In this document: positions 23,778 to 44,683 of the stretch, one piece after another | How positions within the stretch are numbered: the first letter of the stretch is position 1 | Layout: every line of letters begins with the position of its first letter | NCBI RefSeq assembly: GCF_042242105.1 | Contig: NC_092032.1 | Location: 10,060,415-10,124,414 of the forward strand | DNA: 64,000 nucleotides | Direction: 5' to 3' | Source: Pempheris klunzingeri | Lineage: Eukaryota; Chordata; Actinopteri; Acropomatiformes; Pempheridae | Position numbers and translations under genes: made by a program | Notes under the pieces: model-generated | Databases searched by the model: none | Told to the model about the DNA's origin: nothing | What the model saw: the letters and a program-made list of their open reading frames with translations, nothing else

Positions 23778-26371
23778 ATGGCGGAGTACCGAGAGGCGCC
23801 CTTGGCCACCCGGCCAAAAACACTGGATCCAAACGAGTATTTCAACCTCTCGCCGGAGTATCGACGTGCCGAACAAGAAAGGGCAACACTACGAGCGAGT
23901 CTGAAGAAGCAGTATATGACACAGCTCAACAATCCGCACAGAAAAGAGCTCATTGTAAGTGCCTGCCTGCCTGCTAGCTAACAATGTCACCCTTGAAAAT
24001 GGCTGAGGCTACTTGCTAACAGAAACATGTCAGGGCACATAAACGACACGAAGCCAGTTTTACTAAAGTATAGAGTCACATATTTATGTGCATTTTGTGT
24101 TCAAATGGAGGGCTGGATGGCACTAGTGTTATCTGTGCAGTTTAACTGCTGTGTGTAGTGTAGTGATTCAAAACCCGGTCAGACTTCAGAAATGCCTTTT
24201 TCCTACTCTGACGCCTAAATTCGTACGTTGTTAGATTTTACGATTTTAATATTTCCGTGTAAGTAAATTGAAGTTGAAGTGCTAGACGTCGACTAAATGC
24301 ATCTTTAATGATAATATTACCTTAAACAAAGTTGAAGCTACACAGCTGTAAGCTGACCCTGGTCCAGACTGTTTAATCTCGAGCTGCCTCAATAAGTCAA
24401 ACTGCAATTCATCAGATTTTGACAGTCTGCAGTAGCACATTTGTATTTGACAGTCATATGGTCGAAATTTGTCCCAACAGCCTACAGCTGTCTTACACTT
24501 TACCTGAAACTGATCAATTTGTCACACTCATGTACGTAAGTTACCTAATATTGTCATCTTCTCCCTCTGTATTGTAGTTATTCTGTAAACACTTGGCCTT
24601 TTCCACATCAGACAGGTCGACTCCTCAAAGTAGTTAACTTTTATTCAAGTGCTCCAATAAGCAATGACAGCATGACGGACAGACTGGCGACCAGTACCAA
24701 AGCAGCAAAATGGAATTCAGCCATGATTCATTTCTTTTCATTTAATTTAATTTAATTTCTTTCTACTGTGACATGTCAAAATGTTTTCTGTGAAAAAGGC
24801 TGTTCTGGAAGAGGGATGCCTCCACAGAGGCAAATCACGAGGTTCCTTCCTTTTTTTTCCAGTGTAAAGGTTTTCTAATGAAAATTAAGAGCTTAAGGAG
24901 AGGGTTTCACATGTCGCACAGATTAGAAATCTTTCTGTGATAAATGTGTTATTTTGAGCTGTATGACGGAAACTAACTTGATGCCAACAGCTTTGTTTAA
25001 TCATGATAACATACTTAGTCTCTTCTCTTTGCTCTTGTAATAAGTCATAATTAACTGTCTGAGTCTACTGAAAAGATTCTGTTTATAATGATCGATCATT
25101 GAAATTTAAAAGCGTTCGTTTGTCTTTACAGGAAGACCCTGCTCTGACACGCTGGGTGCATGCTCGCGGCAACCCTTACTCATTCTTCAAGCCCACATTC
25201 AAGACATCTCTGCTGGGTGCGATGTTTGGAGTTGTTCCACTCTTCGCCCTCTACTTCATCTTCAAGACTGACAGGGTATGAGCCAAGATGCACCGACCTC
25301 TCTTTACTTGATTGTCACATGTGTTTAATGAATGGCACAGTCACAAGGTTTGAGAACTACTAGTTACTAAAAATCTACAGATGCAGTGGCACATATTAAT
25401 GTTTATACCCAGAGCCCAAAATGCATTGAGCTTGGGCACGAAGACTTTGGGATTTTGGGAACCATTTATTCAGACTTTGGACCCACGGGTCTTCTCTTGG
25501 TTACATAAAGAGCAAGGCAGACTAGACCCAAAATAGGATAAATAAACATGGAAAAAACAGGATATGCCTGCATATGTTTCATATTATTCTTTCAATGTGT
25601 GTCATTTTGTTGTAGGAGTCTGAGATTTATTTCCCATCCCCTCTGCTGTACTCTTTTCTTTGCATCTATCTGCTATTATATTGACAATACTCAGTGCCAG
25701 TGGTGGTCAAAACATTGACTTTACTTGATATAATGATGTGATCAACACAGCAGTGACACGTGAGCACAAGGATTTTTACAGCACTAATATGAGGCTTATT
25801 TGCTAATCTAATACACTGATAATGACAATTATCAAGACTAGTTTAGCCTAAAAGAATGCTAAAATGTGACACGTGGTCCCGAACCGCATCATAGATTTCT
25901 GAAAAGCTATTTAGTTGAGGATTGGTACTCATTATACCCTTGTAGGTGCACAGTTGATCTGGTTTTCTTTTTTTTTGTCACAGTTCCATTCACATCAGAA
26001 ATGAATGCCTCACTTGAAAAGCTGCCTGCTTCCATTTTCCTCCCCATTGTCATGGAGATGTACCCTCTAAATTCTTGCCAATAGATATTCCAGTGAGAAT
26101 TTGGTGCAATTGTCACACTGCTGTGCTATCATGTTTGTCTCCCTCTCTCCACTGGGGGAAAAAAAAACCTGCTTGAAAATCATTAAGCGTTCGTCCATAT
26201 AACATGCAGTTGAGAGAATGTCTGGAAGGTGAAGAGGGTGAGAGTGATATGACTTTGTTGCCATGGAAACTGCATTAACCCGTCATCTGTTTGTCGTCTG
26301 TTTAACAGGATAGGAAGGAGGACCAGATTAAGGCTGGAACCGCCGAGCGTAAATACTGTTTGTCATCATGA
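23778..26371 (+). CDS. ndufb4: NADH dehydrogenase 1 beta subcomplex subunit 4 (complex I B15), 127 aa
   Basis: NDUFB4 is an accessory subunit of mitochondrial complex I, anchored in the inner membrane in the distal part of the membrane arm. Coding exons are 23,778-23,954, 25,132-25,275 and 26,309-26,371, with GT-AG borders and phase 0 introns. The 127-aa product is close to the human 129. Family features are the N-terminal LDPNEYFNLSPEYRRAEQER, the QLNNPHRK segment, EDPALTRWVHARGNPYSFFK at 60-79, one membrane span (LLGAMFGVVPLFALYFIF, 86-103) and a short KAGTAERKY tail. There is no cleavable presequence, as usual for this subunit. It shares its promoter with the SPAG16-like gene and converges on hgd, the same neighbour as in human 3q13. 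Confidence 0.95.
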
Positions 26372-26425
26372 TCCCAGATGTATAAAGACCACCTTTATGA
26401 TGCCAGTGCGTGTAATTATTATTCA

Positions 26426-26431
26426 AATAAA
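26426..26431 (+). terminator. Poly(A) signal of ndufb4
   Basis: AATAAA sits 55 bases after the stop codon, giving a very short 3' untranslated region, and is followed by a GT-rich stretch. Confidence 0.75.
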
Positions 26432-26439
26432 ATGATATT

Positions 26440-27067
26440 GTCAAAAACAGTGACGTGGCTTTGATTGGTGAAGGAAATGTGGACGGTGGTGCCGATCATT
26501 AACTACTTGTCAGTCAGTTGTGCTACAGCCTACCATCAAGTTTCATGAAACTCATACCAGCAGTTTTCCTCTAATCCTGCTCAGAAAGTCCCAAAATTAT
26601 GAAATAATGACATGAATGTCAGTGGCACAGGTAGAGAATATTCCAGTCACTTGAAGACTAATCCCTTATACAGGAATATCTAAGATTTGCTGCTTTAAGG
26701 TGCTACTCATACCAGACCATGTTACCAGCAATGCCTGAGTGTGTTCAACTGAGAAAGGTCTTTATTTATTTATTTATTTTTTATATATGCCCATCTCACC
26801 ATTTCATGGTATGATGTACAGAAACTGTTATTTTCATTTCCTACATGACAAACGGCAAACCTTTGTCACGAGTTTTATTGAATTAACTTAATTAATTGAC
26901 TTAATTGTCCGCATGAAATAAATGAATTGTTCTATAATTTCATGAACAGACGTAAACAAACAGCACCAGTTCCACAAATGCTACACTGATGGTAGTTATA
27001 TTTGATTATGCAGAATTGCAATTTTTTATCTGTGTACAACATTTATTTGGGGTTTTGCTGTGCTGTT
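26440..27067. other. Convergent spacer between ndufb4 and hgd
   Basis: This is AT-rich DNA that must contain the 3' untranslated region of hgd. On the minus strand, AATAAA-type signals occur at about 26,873-26,878 (CAATAAAAC context) and as an AAATAAAT run at about 26,760-26,780. Either could end hgd transcripts. No other gene is visible. Confidence 0.6.
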
Positions 27068-33922
<6,855 letters not shown>

Positions 33923-35640
33923 TGTGCTTTCTGTTAAAACTTCCCTCGGAGCTGTTCAAAGTGTTTCAGTGGTTACAAATTAACTTGCCGCTGACTCTTA
34001 ACGCATTCCCATCGGCCAAAATCCACTGCAGGGCGCGTGTGTGCCGGTATATGAGCTGAGTGGAAAGAGGGGGTTGGATTTCTACTCTTTCTCAATCTGG
34101 GTTTAATTAGGCCTTGACGGGCTCCGTGACGCAACAGCAGGGTCTCGGGCTAAGTGAGGAGGACGGGTCAGATGGCGCAAAATGTGAGCAAACAAAGTCC
34201 AGAGTCAGTGCCAAGACAAACAAGAACCGAAGTGACATTTGAAAGCTTTTCGTGCAACATACAGGTAAAAAAAGGTCCTCATTAATACAGTTAAATAGGG
34301 AAGGAGAAGCTAAATCACAGGTTTATAGGGTCACAGAGTAATCCTGACATGGTCTTTTAGTCTAACGTTGGTGAAGGGAGACAAAACTATGGATGCTTGT
34401 GTATGATAAACTAATTATAGTAGATATACTTAGGTAGGTTATAAAGGTCCATACACAATTCTCAGTCTATACATGGTGGTGCAACAGACGCAATATTAGT
34501 CTGTTATAGCGACTTTCATCATGGTCAAATAGTGACCTCATGTGGGACTGCTTGTGCAAACACTGGACTTCATGCTCATCCTCACGTCCTGCAAAACAAA
34601 CATCTAGACAAAACACATCTACGTAGTAACCTGGAGTCAACAGTAAAGGCTCGTTTTAAGCATATTTGTAAAAAAAAAAAAAAAAAAAACATATTTTACA
34701 CGAGTGTGTATTCTTGCCAACCACCTGACCGCTGGGCCAGCCGTCTCTGTGGATTTACTGCTCCAGCGGTTCATCAAGCCGCCCTTAATCTTGTCATGCT
34801 TAACGCACGCTGAGTTAGAATTTTATTTAAGCGAGTTATCTCTCCTGTTCGGCTGCATAATTAATCGACTTCTCTTAAAACCAGAATAATACACGCACTA
34901 ACCCCTGCATGCTGCAGTGAGCTATTCCTTCTTGATATGATCCGCAGGAGAAAAAAAAGGCCTCCAGAGGGCCTGTACGTGTCTTTACGCAAAATTTATT
35001 CAGTTCATTTCTTGGAATAGATGGTCAAACGAGGGGTACCTAATGTCCCCCGTGCAGCATGTATCAAAAAGAATCAATTTCGACTCTCTCATTCTTGCCT
35101 CGCTTCCCCTCTTGTCTATTTCTTTTCTTTTTGGGAGGTGTTGGGGAAGGGTAAATGATGGCAATTCTCATAGCGAGGCGCAAATAAACTCGCCGCGGCA
35201 GAAGTAACTGTTCTCCGGCGAGGCGTGCAGTCAGGCCCGGGCCCCCCGCTGGCAGCCAGTCAGGGTGCTGCGCCGGAGACGAGAAAGCCCAATGGCAGGA
35301 AAATATCACGTCCCAGTCTCCGGAAATTGATCCGCTCCTTGCATGGAGAAAGAAAATGAGCGATTTTAATTTCATCCCCGAGTCTGATGATAGAATTCTA
35401 GAGTATTTGGGTCCAATCCGGATGGTGCCTGTGTGTTTTAAGAGAGGCGGGAATAGCTGGAGACGGCGGAGAGGAGCCTGTTGTTGCCTACTGACAGTTA
35501 TGTCTATGCATGCGTAAGTGGGCCATAAATGCTTTGTTATTAGATGCCTGCTGAACTCAATGGCTTGATGGTAAATGGTACACTCACCTGGCACAGTCTA
35601 TCCCCATATTCATAAACAAGCAATCTCTCTCTCTCTCTGT

Positions 35641-35674
<34 letters not shown>

Positions 35675-35824
35675 CACATTTATTCTGTTGTGTGATGACA
35701 TCTTCAGCCTTTCATACCACATGCATTGTAAGTAGGTATGAAAGTGCATGTGCTATTTCTAACCCCCCCACCCCCCACCCTCCTTCTAAACTCTAACCTT
35801 CTTTAAGGGATCACTTCATCTAAA

Positions 35825-35860
<36 letters not shown>

Positions 35861-38800
35861 CTTAGTATCCCACCTACCCCTAGTAGCCTGTGGCCACCAC
35901 CTGGAATCTTATTAGTCCGGCTCAAATCATCAAGAAGTGTCTACCTGCATGGGTATGTGCTGTTGTGGGTATCTTAGAAAATCTACTTTTTCCGTTATGA
36001 TGTTACTTTGGTGAATTGATCCTTTAAAGGCCCTACACACGCACACAGGTGTTGTCAGTTATTCTGGGTGATTAAACCCCAGTTCAGATTAAAGCTGGGC
36101 GAATTTATCCTGGAAATGAGGTTAATTCTCCAAACTCAGTGCACCAATAAAAATTATAAATGTGTAATATGTCCCACCGCAATAGGTGGGGAATGTCAAT
36201 CGAGCACGGCCTGTGCTTGACCACGCAGCCCAGAGAGGAGGTCTCATCAGGCAAGATAATTAAAATCATGAGGCCTTCAACATGTCCATTACCATGGTAT
36301 TATATCTTAACAAGTCAGTATTGAGACTTCCGGCGTGCTGCATAGCTTTTGTGATGCCAACCATGCAGTATATTTTACAATATGTATAATTTATATAGTC
36401 CAGACTTCATTCAGCCAAATAGTGGTTAAAGTTATAGTGGTTGAAACTCCTCTACCAGAGTCTGAGCGGTGCACTGTGCTCTACCTGTCAATTTGTCATA
36501 TTTACTACATGCATATTGGTAGTTATATATAGATCATGTGAACTTTTGATTAAATTAATCAGGCAGTTGCAAGTAGCAACAACTAATTAGTGTGTGCTTA
36601 CACACTTTCCTGCTCTTGTTTCTTCGCACTAATGAGATTCTTTCATCTTGTCTTTATTCTTCTTCGAGCAGTGGGAAAGCAGCTGTCAGGCATGCTCGTT
36701 TTGACACAAAGCAAAGCAAACCACCACTTTGTACAGTATCGATAGGCGTAGATTCTACACAAAATATGTAATTGAGTCTTTTGTTGGCCTGGTGATATCA
36801 CACAAAATTCAAGCAAACCGCATCAGCAATTTAAAAAATGGCAGCGATGCGATTTGTTCTAATTGGCAACTTCTTTGTATTCTGCAGAGTTGCTACAATT
36901 GCATAAAATTTGCTGGATATGCCGAGAAAAGAACACTGAAACTTAACTTTGTGAAGGACATACGTGCACATGTTACCACCTGGCCTCATCTTGTGTATCA
37001 CTGGTAGGTAACTGATGTATTTGGATGTCACATCTAACAGGAAACAGCTTGGATTCTTGTATTTTGTAATTACAGCCCTGTTACACACTATTACGGCTTA
37101 ATGTTAAATGACTCCTGACATGAGCCATCCAGTACAACCACACACACACATCTGACAGCTCCATTTAACGCTGATTAGATTTGCAAGGACATGTAGTATA
37201 CCCTCTCTGTCTCTCCCTGAGTAGGTTGAGTATCTCCTGAATCCTATCTATCGCAGTAATGTTATGCAAATGGTTTAATATGAAGATAAAAGACTGTTGC
37301 AGCGTGTGGCGCTCTCCTGGTTCACAGCCTCGTGTTTCCAGGACGATAGCTCTAACGAGGAGGGCACTATTTGGGAGTCATTAAATGATGGCCTTCCTGA
37401 CATGCACTCGCTCACCACCACCGCCACCCGCCCCGCGTTGGCCATTAAAGCGGCTCACACCCACACCAAGACACACACTGCAGACGCCTTTTAGCGCCAG
37501 CTCCCAGTTTCTTACACATCACAGTGTCACAGAATAGAAAATTACACTCTCCTCCCACAGAGAAAATTGCTTTGGAATTGCTTGGTTATAAAGATGTGCT
37601 TTAAAGAGAGGGGGGTGCATGCAATAAAAAAAGGACACACACAAACACAATTACTTAAGCACTCTAAGGACAATTCTTACAAGTTAATCAGAGGATTTAC
37701 CAATTATTGATGTCAAAAGGATTTTGTTGGGTATCTTTTGTGGCCTGTGTTTATGTGCTGCATGTGCATTCAAGGTAGTTAGTTTGCATCTTTCTTGTTG
37801 TGTATATGTTCTGAATTATACTTTATAATAATTCATGGGCTACTGTACACACTAATAGCCATCTCCAAATGACTTGCTGCTTTCCACACAGCCACAGATG
37901 AGTTATTAAACAAAATAGGACATGGAAATAGAAGGAAACAGTTTGGCTGATGTAAGAACAACATAATGTAATGCACCAAAGCGGAGACACGAGTGGAGAA
38001 TTGAAGACAACAAGGTGAAAGGTGCATCAGCGTCAAGAGACGAGAGAGGCTTGACGGAGATGAAAGGGAGAAAATACAAAGTGGAAAATAGTAGAGAAGA
38101 AAGAAAGAAGGAGATAAAAGATACGAGGTGGTACAGCAAAGACACGTCAGAGTGGACAAGGAAGGAGACGGTGCACGATGAGACGTGACCTACTGTGACG
38201 TGGTATGAGACGATCGCTTTGCAAGGCATTATGGGATTCCAGGTGATGCAGGGCTGACCTATGGGAAAAAAAATTCAACTTGAGGGAGAAAGTCACGTGG
38301 TGGATATGCAGAAACTTGCCAAATTACCAACAACAAAACAGCAATGCCAACCAGGTCGACAGCTAAAGCACCAAAGCTAAGTCAAGCGTTAGCTAACGGG
38401 AGAGATAGCCATGACTAGCTAAAGCTAAAACTACATTTACTGATGGATTTTTCCTCTTGCTGTTATCTGTTGTTGAAAAATATCCCTTTTAATGAACCAT
38501 TACGTTGGAAATTCAGTCAATAAACATAACTAAATAAGCCAGTGGGTAAATTCAGTCAGGATGGAGACCAAAGGTGTTAGCTAAACTTCGCCTGAAGCTA
38601 ACTAGCTTATTAGCAGCGTATTGGATCTGACATTGGATTCATGTAATTTGATGTTATTAGTCTTAGCGACCTTGTAATCACATATTTCAACGTATTCGAT
38701 AATAGATTAATAAATTGTACTGATTTCAGAATACACATTATTAGTAGACAGGCAGACAGACACCGAGCAAAACAGACAAACTAAAAATATTTACTTATTT

Positions 38801-40299
38801 TCTTTGAAAAATTTGCTAAAATGACAACAACAACAACAAAAGCAAGAGAATTTTATTTTTTTGCAGATACTGCATTTCCTCCTTGAATTCCCAGAAGACT
38901 ATTAAAGGGCAGGGTGCAGTGTCTGCATCTTTCTATGTATTATTTAGCTTCCTGAAAGAATAATATGGCATTCACACCATGCGAGCATCCAAAATGCATG
39001 GCTCTGTATCTTTGTATTCATGTCTGAAACCTGTTACCCTCTGCAGATGAGCTGTGTAATGGCATGCTGTAGTTAACATAAAATGCTCTGTGAGCAGGTA
39101 ATGGGGCATACTGAGCCATAAATGTCCAGCTATAGGATACTCTGTCACACTGCCTGTGTACCCGACCCAGCAACACATCAGACACCTCATCACAAATGGA
39201 ATTAGCTCCCTGGACAGAACCAAAATGACAGGGGCTGGGTGTTTGGCAGGAAGTGTAATGGCATTGGAGGTGCTGGTGGTGTTTTCCTTGTAGGGGAACC
39301 AAAGGGCAGCAGTGTGTATCAGTCCAGACACTTAGTGTGGTGCCAGTTATACTATTCAGCCCTCCCTCTGGAGTGTGTGCACAGGTAGTGAGGATGCCTC
39401 CTCTAACTCTGTAGCTTAGCTAGGTAGTTTTGAGGGGTGGTGTGAGACGTGAAGAGGGAAACTTGAGGTGAATGGTCTTTGGACAAAGAATGAGTGTGTT
39501 CAACATCAGAGAACGAGGGGGGTGTGTTTATATCTGTGTGGTTTTCTTGCCCAAGTTCGCGTTTGACTGGTGCAAGTGTGTGACCGATGTTATATCAATC
39601 TGGGAATGATTGCGTGTGAGTTTCGGTGTCTCTGTGCACGCACTTGTATATGTGTGTCTGTCCCCAGCACCATCATTAGGTCGTAGGCAGTCCCAGTGTT
39701 GGGGGTGTAGCTTGGCTGCTCCTGCGGCCTCTCAGGCCAATTTAGGGGGAGAAAAGCACTTCGATCCTGGCCTGCAAGTCTGAGGGTCCCCAGCGGGAGG
39801 CAGCGCAGCCCTGCAATCTATATTGGATTTATTCCTTTCCCATCTACAGGCCCCACACACCCCACAGAGAGGAAGTCTCAACTGCACTCTCTCTGTCCCC
39901 TAAGACAATATGTTATGGCACACACATGAGTACACATAATCTTGTAAACACACACAGGCAGACACACACTCAGAGGCACACACACCTAGTCTATCTTCAA
40001 GGCACACTCCCCCACAGCAAGGAAGTTATAGCGGCACACTTTCTGTCCCTGTGGGAGCTGGGCCGGGGTCAAGATATACTGAGATTTGTGAGGGACAGAC
40101 AGACAGACAGACAGAGGGAATCATCCAAGCTATTGACACAGTGAGTTATTTGTGCCATCGTCCCATTGTTTCTCTCATGGAAAATATTGTTCAAATTTAT
40201 AAAGATCAGGGTGCAAAATGCATTTTTATCACATTAAAGCAAGAAAAAAAAAGAATTTACATAAAACTCAGACAAGGTCAGGGAGAAACGAGGTTCTTA
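33923..40299. other. Gene-free region upstream of hgd and toward arx
   Basis: hgd and arx are transcribed away from each other. The first 200 bases must hold the hgd promoter; no canonical TATA box is obvious. The segments 34,700-34,900 and 35,150-35,490 look non-repetitive and homeodomain-site-rich. Microsatellites occur at 35,623-35,672 and 35,827-35,857, and an A run at 34,669-34,689. No exon was found. Confidence 0.5.
35623..35857. repeat. CT/CA and CA microsatellites
   Basis: A CT run changes directly into about fifteen CA units (about 35,623-35,672). About 150 bases later there is a second CA run (about 35,827-35,857). Polypyrimidine and poly-C tracts lie between them. Confidence 0.9.
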
Positions 40300-41951
40300 A
40301 TTTAGTCTAATCAACTGTCATTTGCATCGCGCCATTTGCGCAAGGTATTGCCACTAACTGAATAAATGGACTTCTTCAGACTCAAGGGGGGGCACTCCGG
40401 TTTTGATAAGCTGGCAACATAACTGATTTGCATATATTACTTTGATTATCTCATTACTAGGATGATTCTTGCGGAATTTTTGACACTCGCGCAATCGAAT
40501 TAAAATTAAGGCACGCAATCAATAAAAGGGCAACGCGGCTGTGAAAACACACAGCACCCCAGGTTTGTATGGTCAACTAGCGACGATGATGACAGTTATG
40601 ATGATGATGATGATGGTCATGATGATGATGATGACCTCTTCAGCTCAGGAGCTCCCGGCCGCCGTAGTAGCTTTACGAGAGTCTCGGGCTCTTGATTCCT
40701 GTGATCAAAGCAGTAATCAGTGGAGACAATGGGGGTCGTGAAATTGCCGCTCTCGTGTGGGTGACCTATCCACCTGCCATGAATCCAAGAGTGGCCCGCA
40801 GGCGGCTCATGTTCCCACAATCGATAATAGCGCTCGCATCTTTCCTCCATCTGTGGAATGATGAAATCATGCGTAAAGACGCGCACGCCTCGGATAATTT
40901 TACAATGCAGTAGCCACAATAACCTGGCGCATTGTCGGGAACAGGTTCAGGCGTGAGGGCCATCAATCCATCTGAGCTCCAAGGTGTGTGATCAGGTGTA
41001 ATCTGCCACTAGAACCCCATCACAATGTATCTTTTGGTTTGATGGCTGTAAGAAACCCACATTTCTTATTAATTCTGCACGATTTTTCTGTGCGCCAAAA
41101 TCTGCAATAGGTCTGCTACATTATGACAAGTGGCTCATTTGTTGCCACACAATTTATTTGAGGGAAGACGATCTGGAGACTCCCTCTCTCTTCTCCTAAT
41201 AGACTCTCACTCGTCTGCGCACTAACTAAAGCGAAGGCACACGTCCACGTTTTAAATTCATCATGTAAATAATTATAGGCCTGGAAATTGATTTCCTTAC
41301 GACCTTCCCCAGCAAACGAGGCATCCGAACCCCCCCTTCCCAAAAAAAGGAAAGCTACTTCTGTTCAAGCATTAAGTCATTAATTATTTTCCTTACATAA
41401 GGACAAATTATCGAGTCAGTTGAACGAAATTAGAACCCTTTGTTTCTGATCAGACCGCATAACCGCTGGAAATTACGGATGATGGCTGCGTGCGCGCTCG
41501 CCTTTGTTGTTTCGATCATCGCCTGTCGCTCTGAACTCGCGCTAACAAAGTCATTAAATTGACTCCCTCTCGCTCTCATTATGCGGGCTGTTAATAACCG
41601 CTAATTAACTTTGCTTACGCGCGCCTTAAAAGCCTCCCACCCCTCCCCAGCACACGCTCTCTCTCTCTCTCTCCCTCCTTTTCCTTCTTTTCCTGCTTGG
41701 CCCCTCAAGCGGAGCAAGTGTCCAATTATGTCAGAGCGCGAGGACGCATGGAGGATGAGTCGCCGTCACCAAGGCCACGAGGCAGTTTGTGCACGTTAAG
41801 GACCAGTGTTTGCACGTGTTGCACAAGGACACACTTGTGGGATCACAGAATACTGACAGCAAAATGAGCCTGGGTAGGATAGGATCGGGGGGATGAACTG
41901 TGAATAAATGACTTTAATTCCCACGAAACACGCACGCAAATGAGTAATCAT

Positions 41952-42004
<53 letters not shown>

Positions 42005-43110
42005 CACATTCTGGGATAATAGGTGGCTCTTACCTGTCAGAGCAATTCGCTATTCCATCCAGGAGATGGCGCCAGTTGAATGACCTGCAAGGCGAAGCGC
42101 AGTCTGCAGGTCCTACATGATGGACTGTCACCAGCATCACCTCCACGGCCTTCACAGGAGAGCACGAGGCGTGGGCTGAAGGGGTGCAGAGGCAGCCTGC
42201 AGCACAGGAGGAAGGTGGTAAAACGTGTGTGTTCACAGCTCGCTTTTGATGCACAGATCCTCCCTCTGGCTTTAATGTGTTTAAGATGAATGCATGACAC
42301 GAGGAAGGCCCACGGACTGAGCCTTAACGCGCAGGGGGCACAGCGACGGTGTGTGGGAACAGAGAGCAGCCCGGTGTTTCCCTTGGGTGCCATCAAGTTA
42401 GGATGTTATGCAAATACAGCGGAGGCGGTGGTGGCGCTGAAACGGAAGGCGGCCTCTCTCCGCCATCTCTTCACCTGCACGTTAAATAGACGGAAAATTG
42501 AAAATGTGAAAATTGCTCTCTATTCCGTCCCCCTCTAATGTATGCGCGTAATTAGTGCATTTAAACAAAGCGCGGATGTCCTGCTGGCTGAAATGGCGGC
42601 TGACATCTCTTTTTCCACAGGGTTAATAACAGTGTGCGGATAAATGAATCAAATTGTGGCCCCCAAATTACAGAGCGACTCTAAATACCCGTCTGTATTA
42701 CGCACGTCTGTTTGTGACCGCGCAGGAAAAGGCATAACATTTTATATTGTTATTACACTCATTACATTGATTTGCGTGCAAATAAACAAGCTCGGAAGTT
42801 TGTGACACCACAAAAAGTTGCTGATGGATCGACTCAAACACCATCCGTGCGCATCTGCTTATTATAGCACTAGCAGGGGACAGCAGGTTTTATAGATGAA
42901 CCGTCTGATCACAGAGGAAATGTGCTGCACACGAAGGTTAATACATTATTTTCTCATTTTTACAGAGACACTTCGCAACATGTGTGCGAATTTAAAAACG
43001 AATAGTTGAAACTGAGATAGTTGATTTTAACTTCTCTAAATCTACTAAGCGGCCTTAACTAAACAGATCAATGGCGCCCCTATTTCAGTTTCAATCACAA
43101 AAGGGCTGTA
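40300..43110. promoter_or_regulatory. Candidate arx upstream regulatory region (conserved-element-like blocks)
   Basis: Three blocks read like developmental enhancers rather than neutral DNA: about 40,300-40,540, 41,390-41,630 and 42,540-42,730. They lack microsatellites, and TAAT/ATTA cores, CpG-bearing motifs and runs of mixed A/T- and G/C-rich words are dense (for example GGGCTGTTAATAACCGCTAA followed by TTAACTTTGC near 41,585-41,615). Their position 2-4 kb upstream of arx fits. Conservation itself cannot be seen from a single sequence. Confidence 0.35.
41954..42003. repeat. TG microsatellite, 25 units
   Basis: An uninterrupted run of TG dinucleotides lies between two of the candidate regulatory blocks upstream of arx. 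Confidence 0.95.
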
Positions 43111-43537
43111 AAGCCACCGCTTAGAAATAAATGAAAGAAGAACATGTGCAATTTTCTGGACATACTGTATATGTTATTGTTATTTTTCGTTTGCTGCGAT
43201 GCTCCAGCCCGGGCAGATACATAACGCAGGGGGAAGAAGGGAGAGAAAGGGAGGGAGAGAAGGAGAGAGTAAATTGCAGCTTGCTGAAGTTTTTGGATTG
43301 AATTCTGAAAATGATCCTTTTAACAGTGATGGGCTCTGAGGCGAGGATAAGGGTCATGCCATTCACAGCGGGTTAAATAGACTTTCATTTAAAATTACAT
43401 TCTCGATCCATCTCTCCGTCTCTCCCCCTCTCCACAGCGGAGGCCCTGCGTGCCATCCCGGCTCCCCGTGCGGCGTCTCACCACCGCCACCACCCGCACT
43501 TTTTAAGTCAATCCGCAACCCCAGCAGAGAGCAGGTG

Positions 43538-43656
<119 letters not shown>

Positions 43657-44675
43657 GTTAATCCTATTCATGCAAAAACACAATATTATTTAAATGCTGC
43701 ACCTTTAAACTGTTTTAGGAGATACTGTGATGCCGGTGTTGATATTTCTGTTTGTCTGGCTCTGACATGGCTCTCGCAGGTGCTGTCTGAGGTTGAGCGC
43801 AAACTCCGCGCCAGATTATTTTTTCTTCTTGGCACAAGGATTCAGGAGAGTCTGAAAAAAAAGAAAAAGGAACGTGGTTGTTCATGCAGCTATAGTGATG
43901 GACAGCAATTAAGACTAATCATCACAAAAACTGACAACAGGCCTGTAAGATTACATTATATTCTGGTTGATATTCCAGTGTGGTGTTGTTATTATTATTA
44001 TTATTATTGTAGTAGTAGTAATATTATCTAGATTATACTAATGTCTAAATATATTTTTTAGGAAAGTACACATTTGTGTGCCCACAAAGACATAGTAGTA
44101 TTGTAATAATACATCTAATATGAGTCCTACCAGGTATGATAGTTAACACTGTGCTGCATTCAGGTAATAATAAAGTAATACTGTAGCCCTACATATGTGA
44201 GGCACATTGTGACTCAGAGCTCAGGTGCTTCTAACATTTCTAACATTAAGAATGGCTTAGTGTTATTTAGGTGCCTCAGTAAGCATGCACAAAGCCAGGA
44301 CCCTGACACTGAAACAGCTAAATGGAATTCAGCCATCACTCATTTTATCATTTACACCTGTGCTTTTCACACTCTGACAGGCCAACATGTTTATTATAGG
44401 AAGAAAAAAAAGCCTATAGTGTTAAGATATTGTGTCATGTATAGATAAAACACACCTGTTTTTAGTTGTAAAAAAAAGTCACTGCACCACTTTTGCATTA
44501 TTAGATCATTTTTAATTTTTTTTTTTGCTTGAAATAGTTTTTCAAATTAAAACGAAAGAAGCAGAAAATAAAAAGTGATTTAAAGTGCTTCGCTTCGGCA
44601 GTTCGCTCCGCGGAGGGAAACGCAGTCCATGTCAGGTTTTGTTGCCTTTCCCTCAAATTAACTTTAATCGTAAAA

Positions 44676-44683
44676 TATATAAA
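44676..44683 (+). promoter_or_regulatory. TATA box of arx
   Basis: TATATAAA lies 415 bases before the arx start codon. Transcription would begin near 44,710. The resulting leader is strongly purine-rich. Confidence 0.6.

Noticed and set aside
35064-35594. 176-aa open frame on the minus strand
   Set aside because: No family resemblance, no splice or promoter context, and it overlaps a GC-rich block that reads more like a noncoding conserved element.
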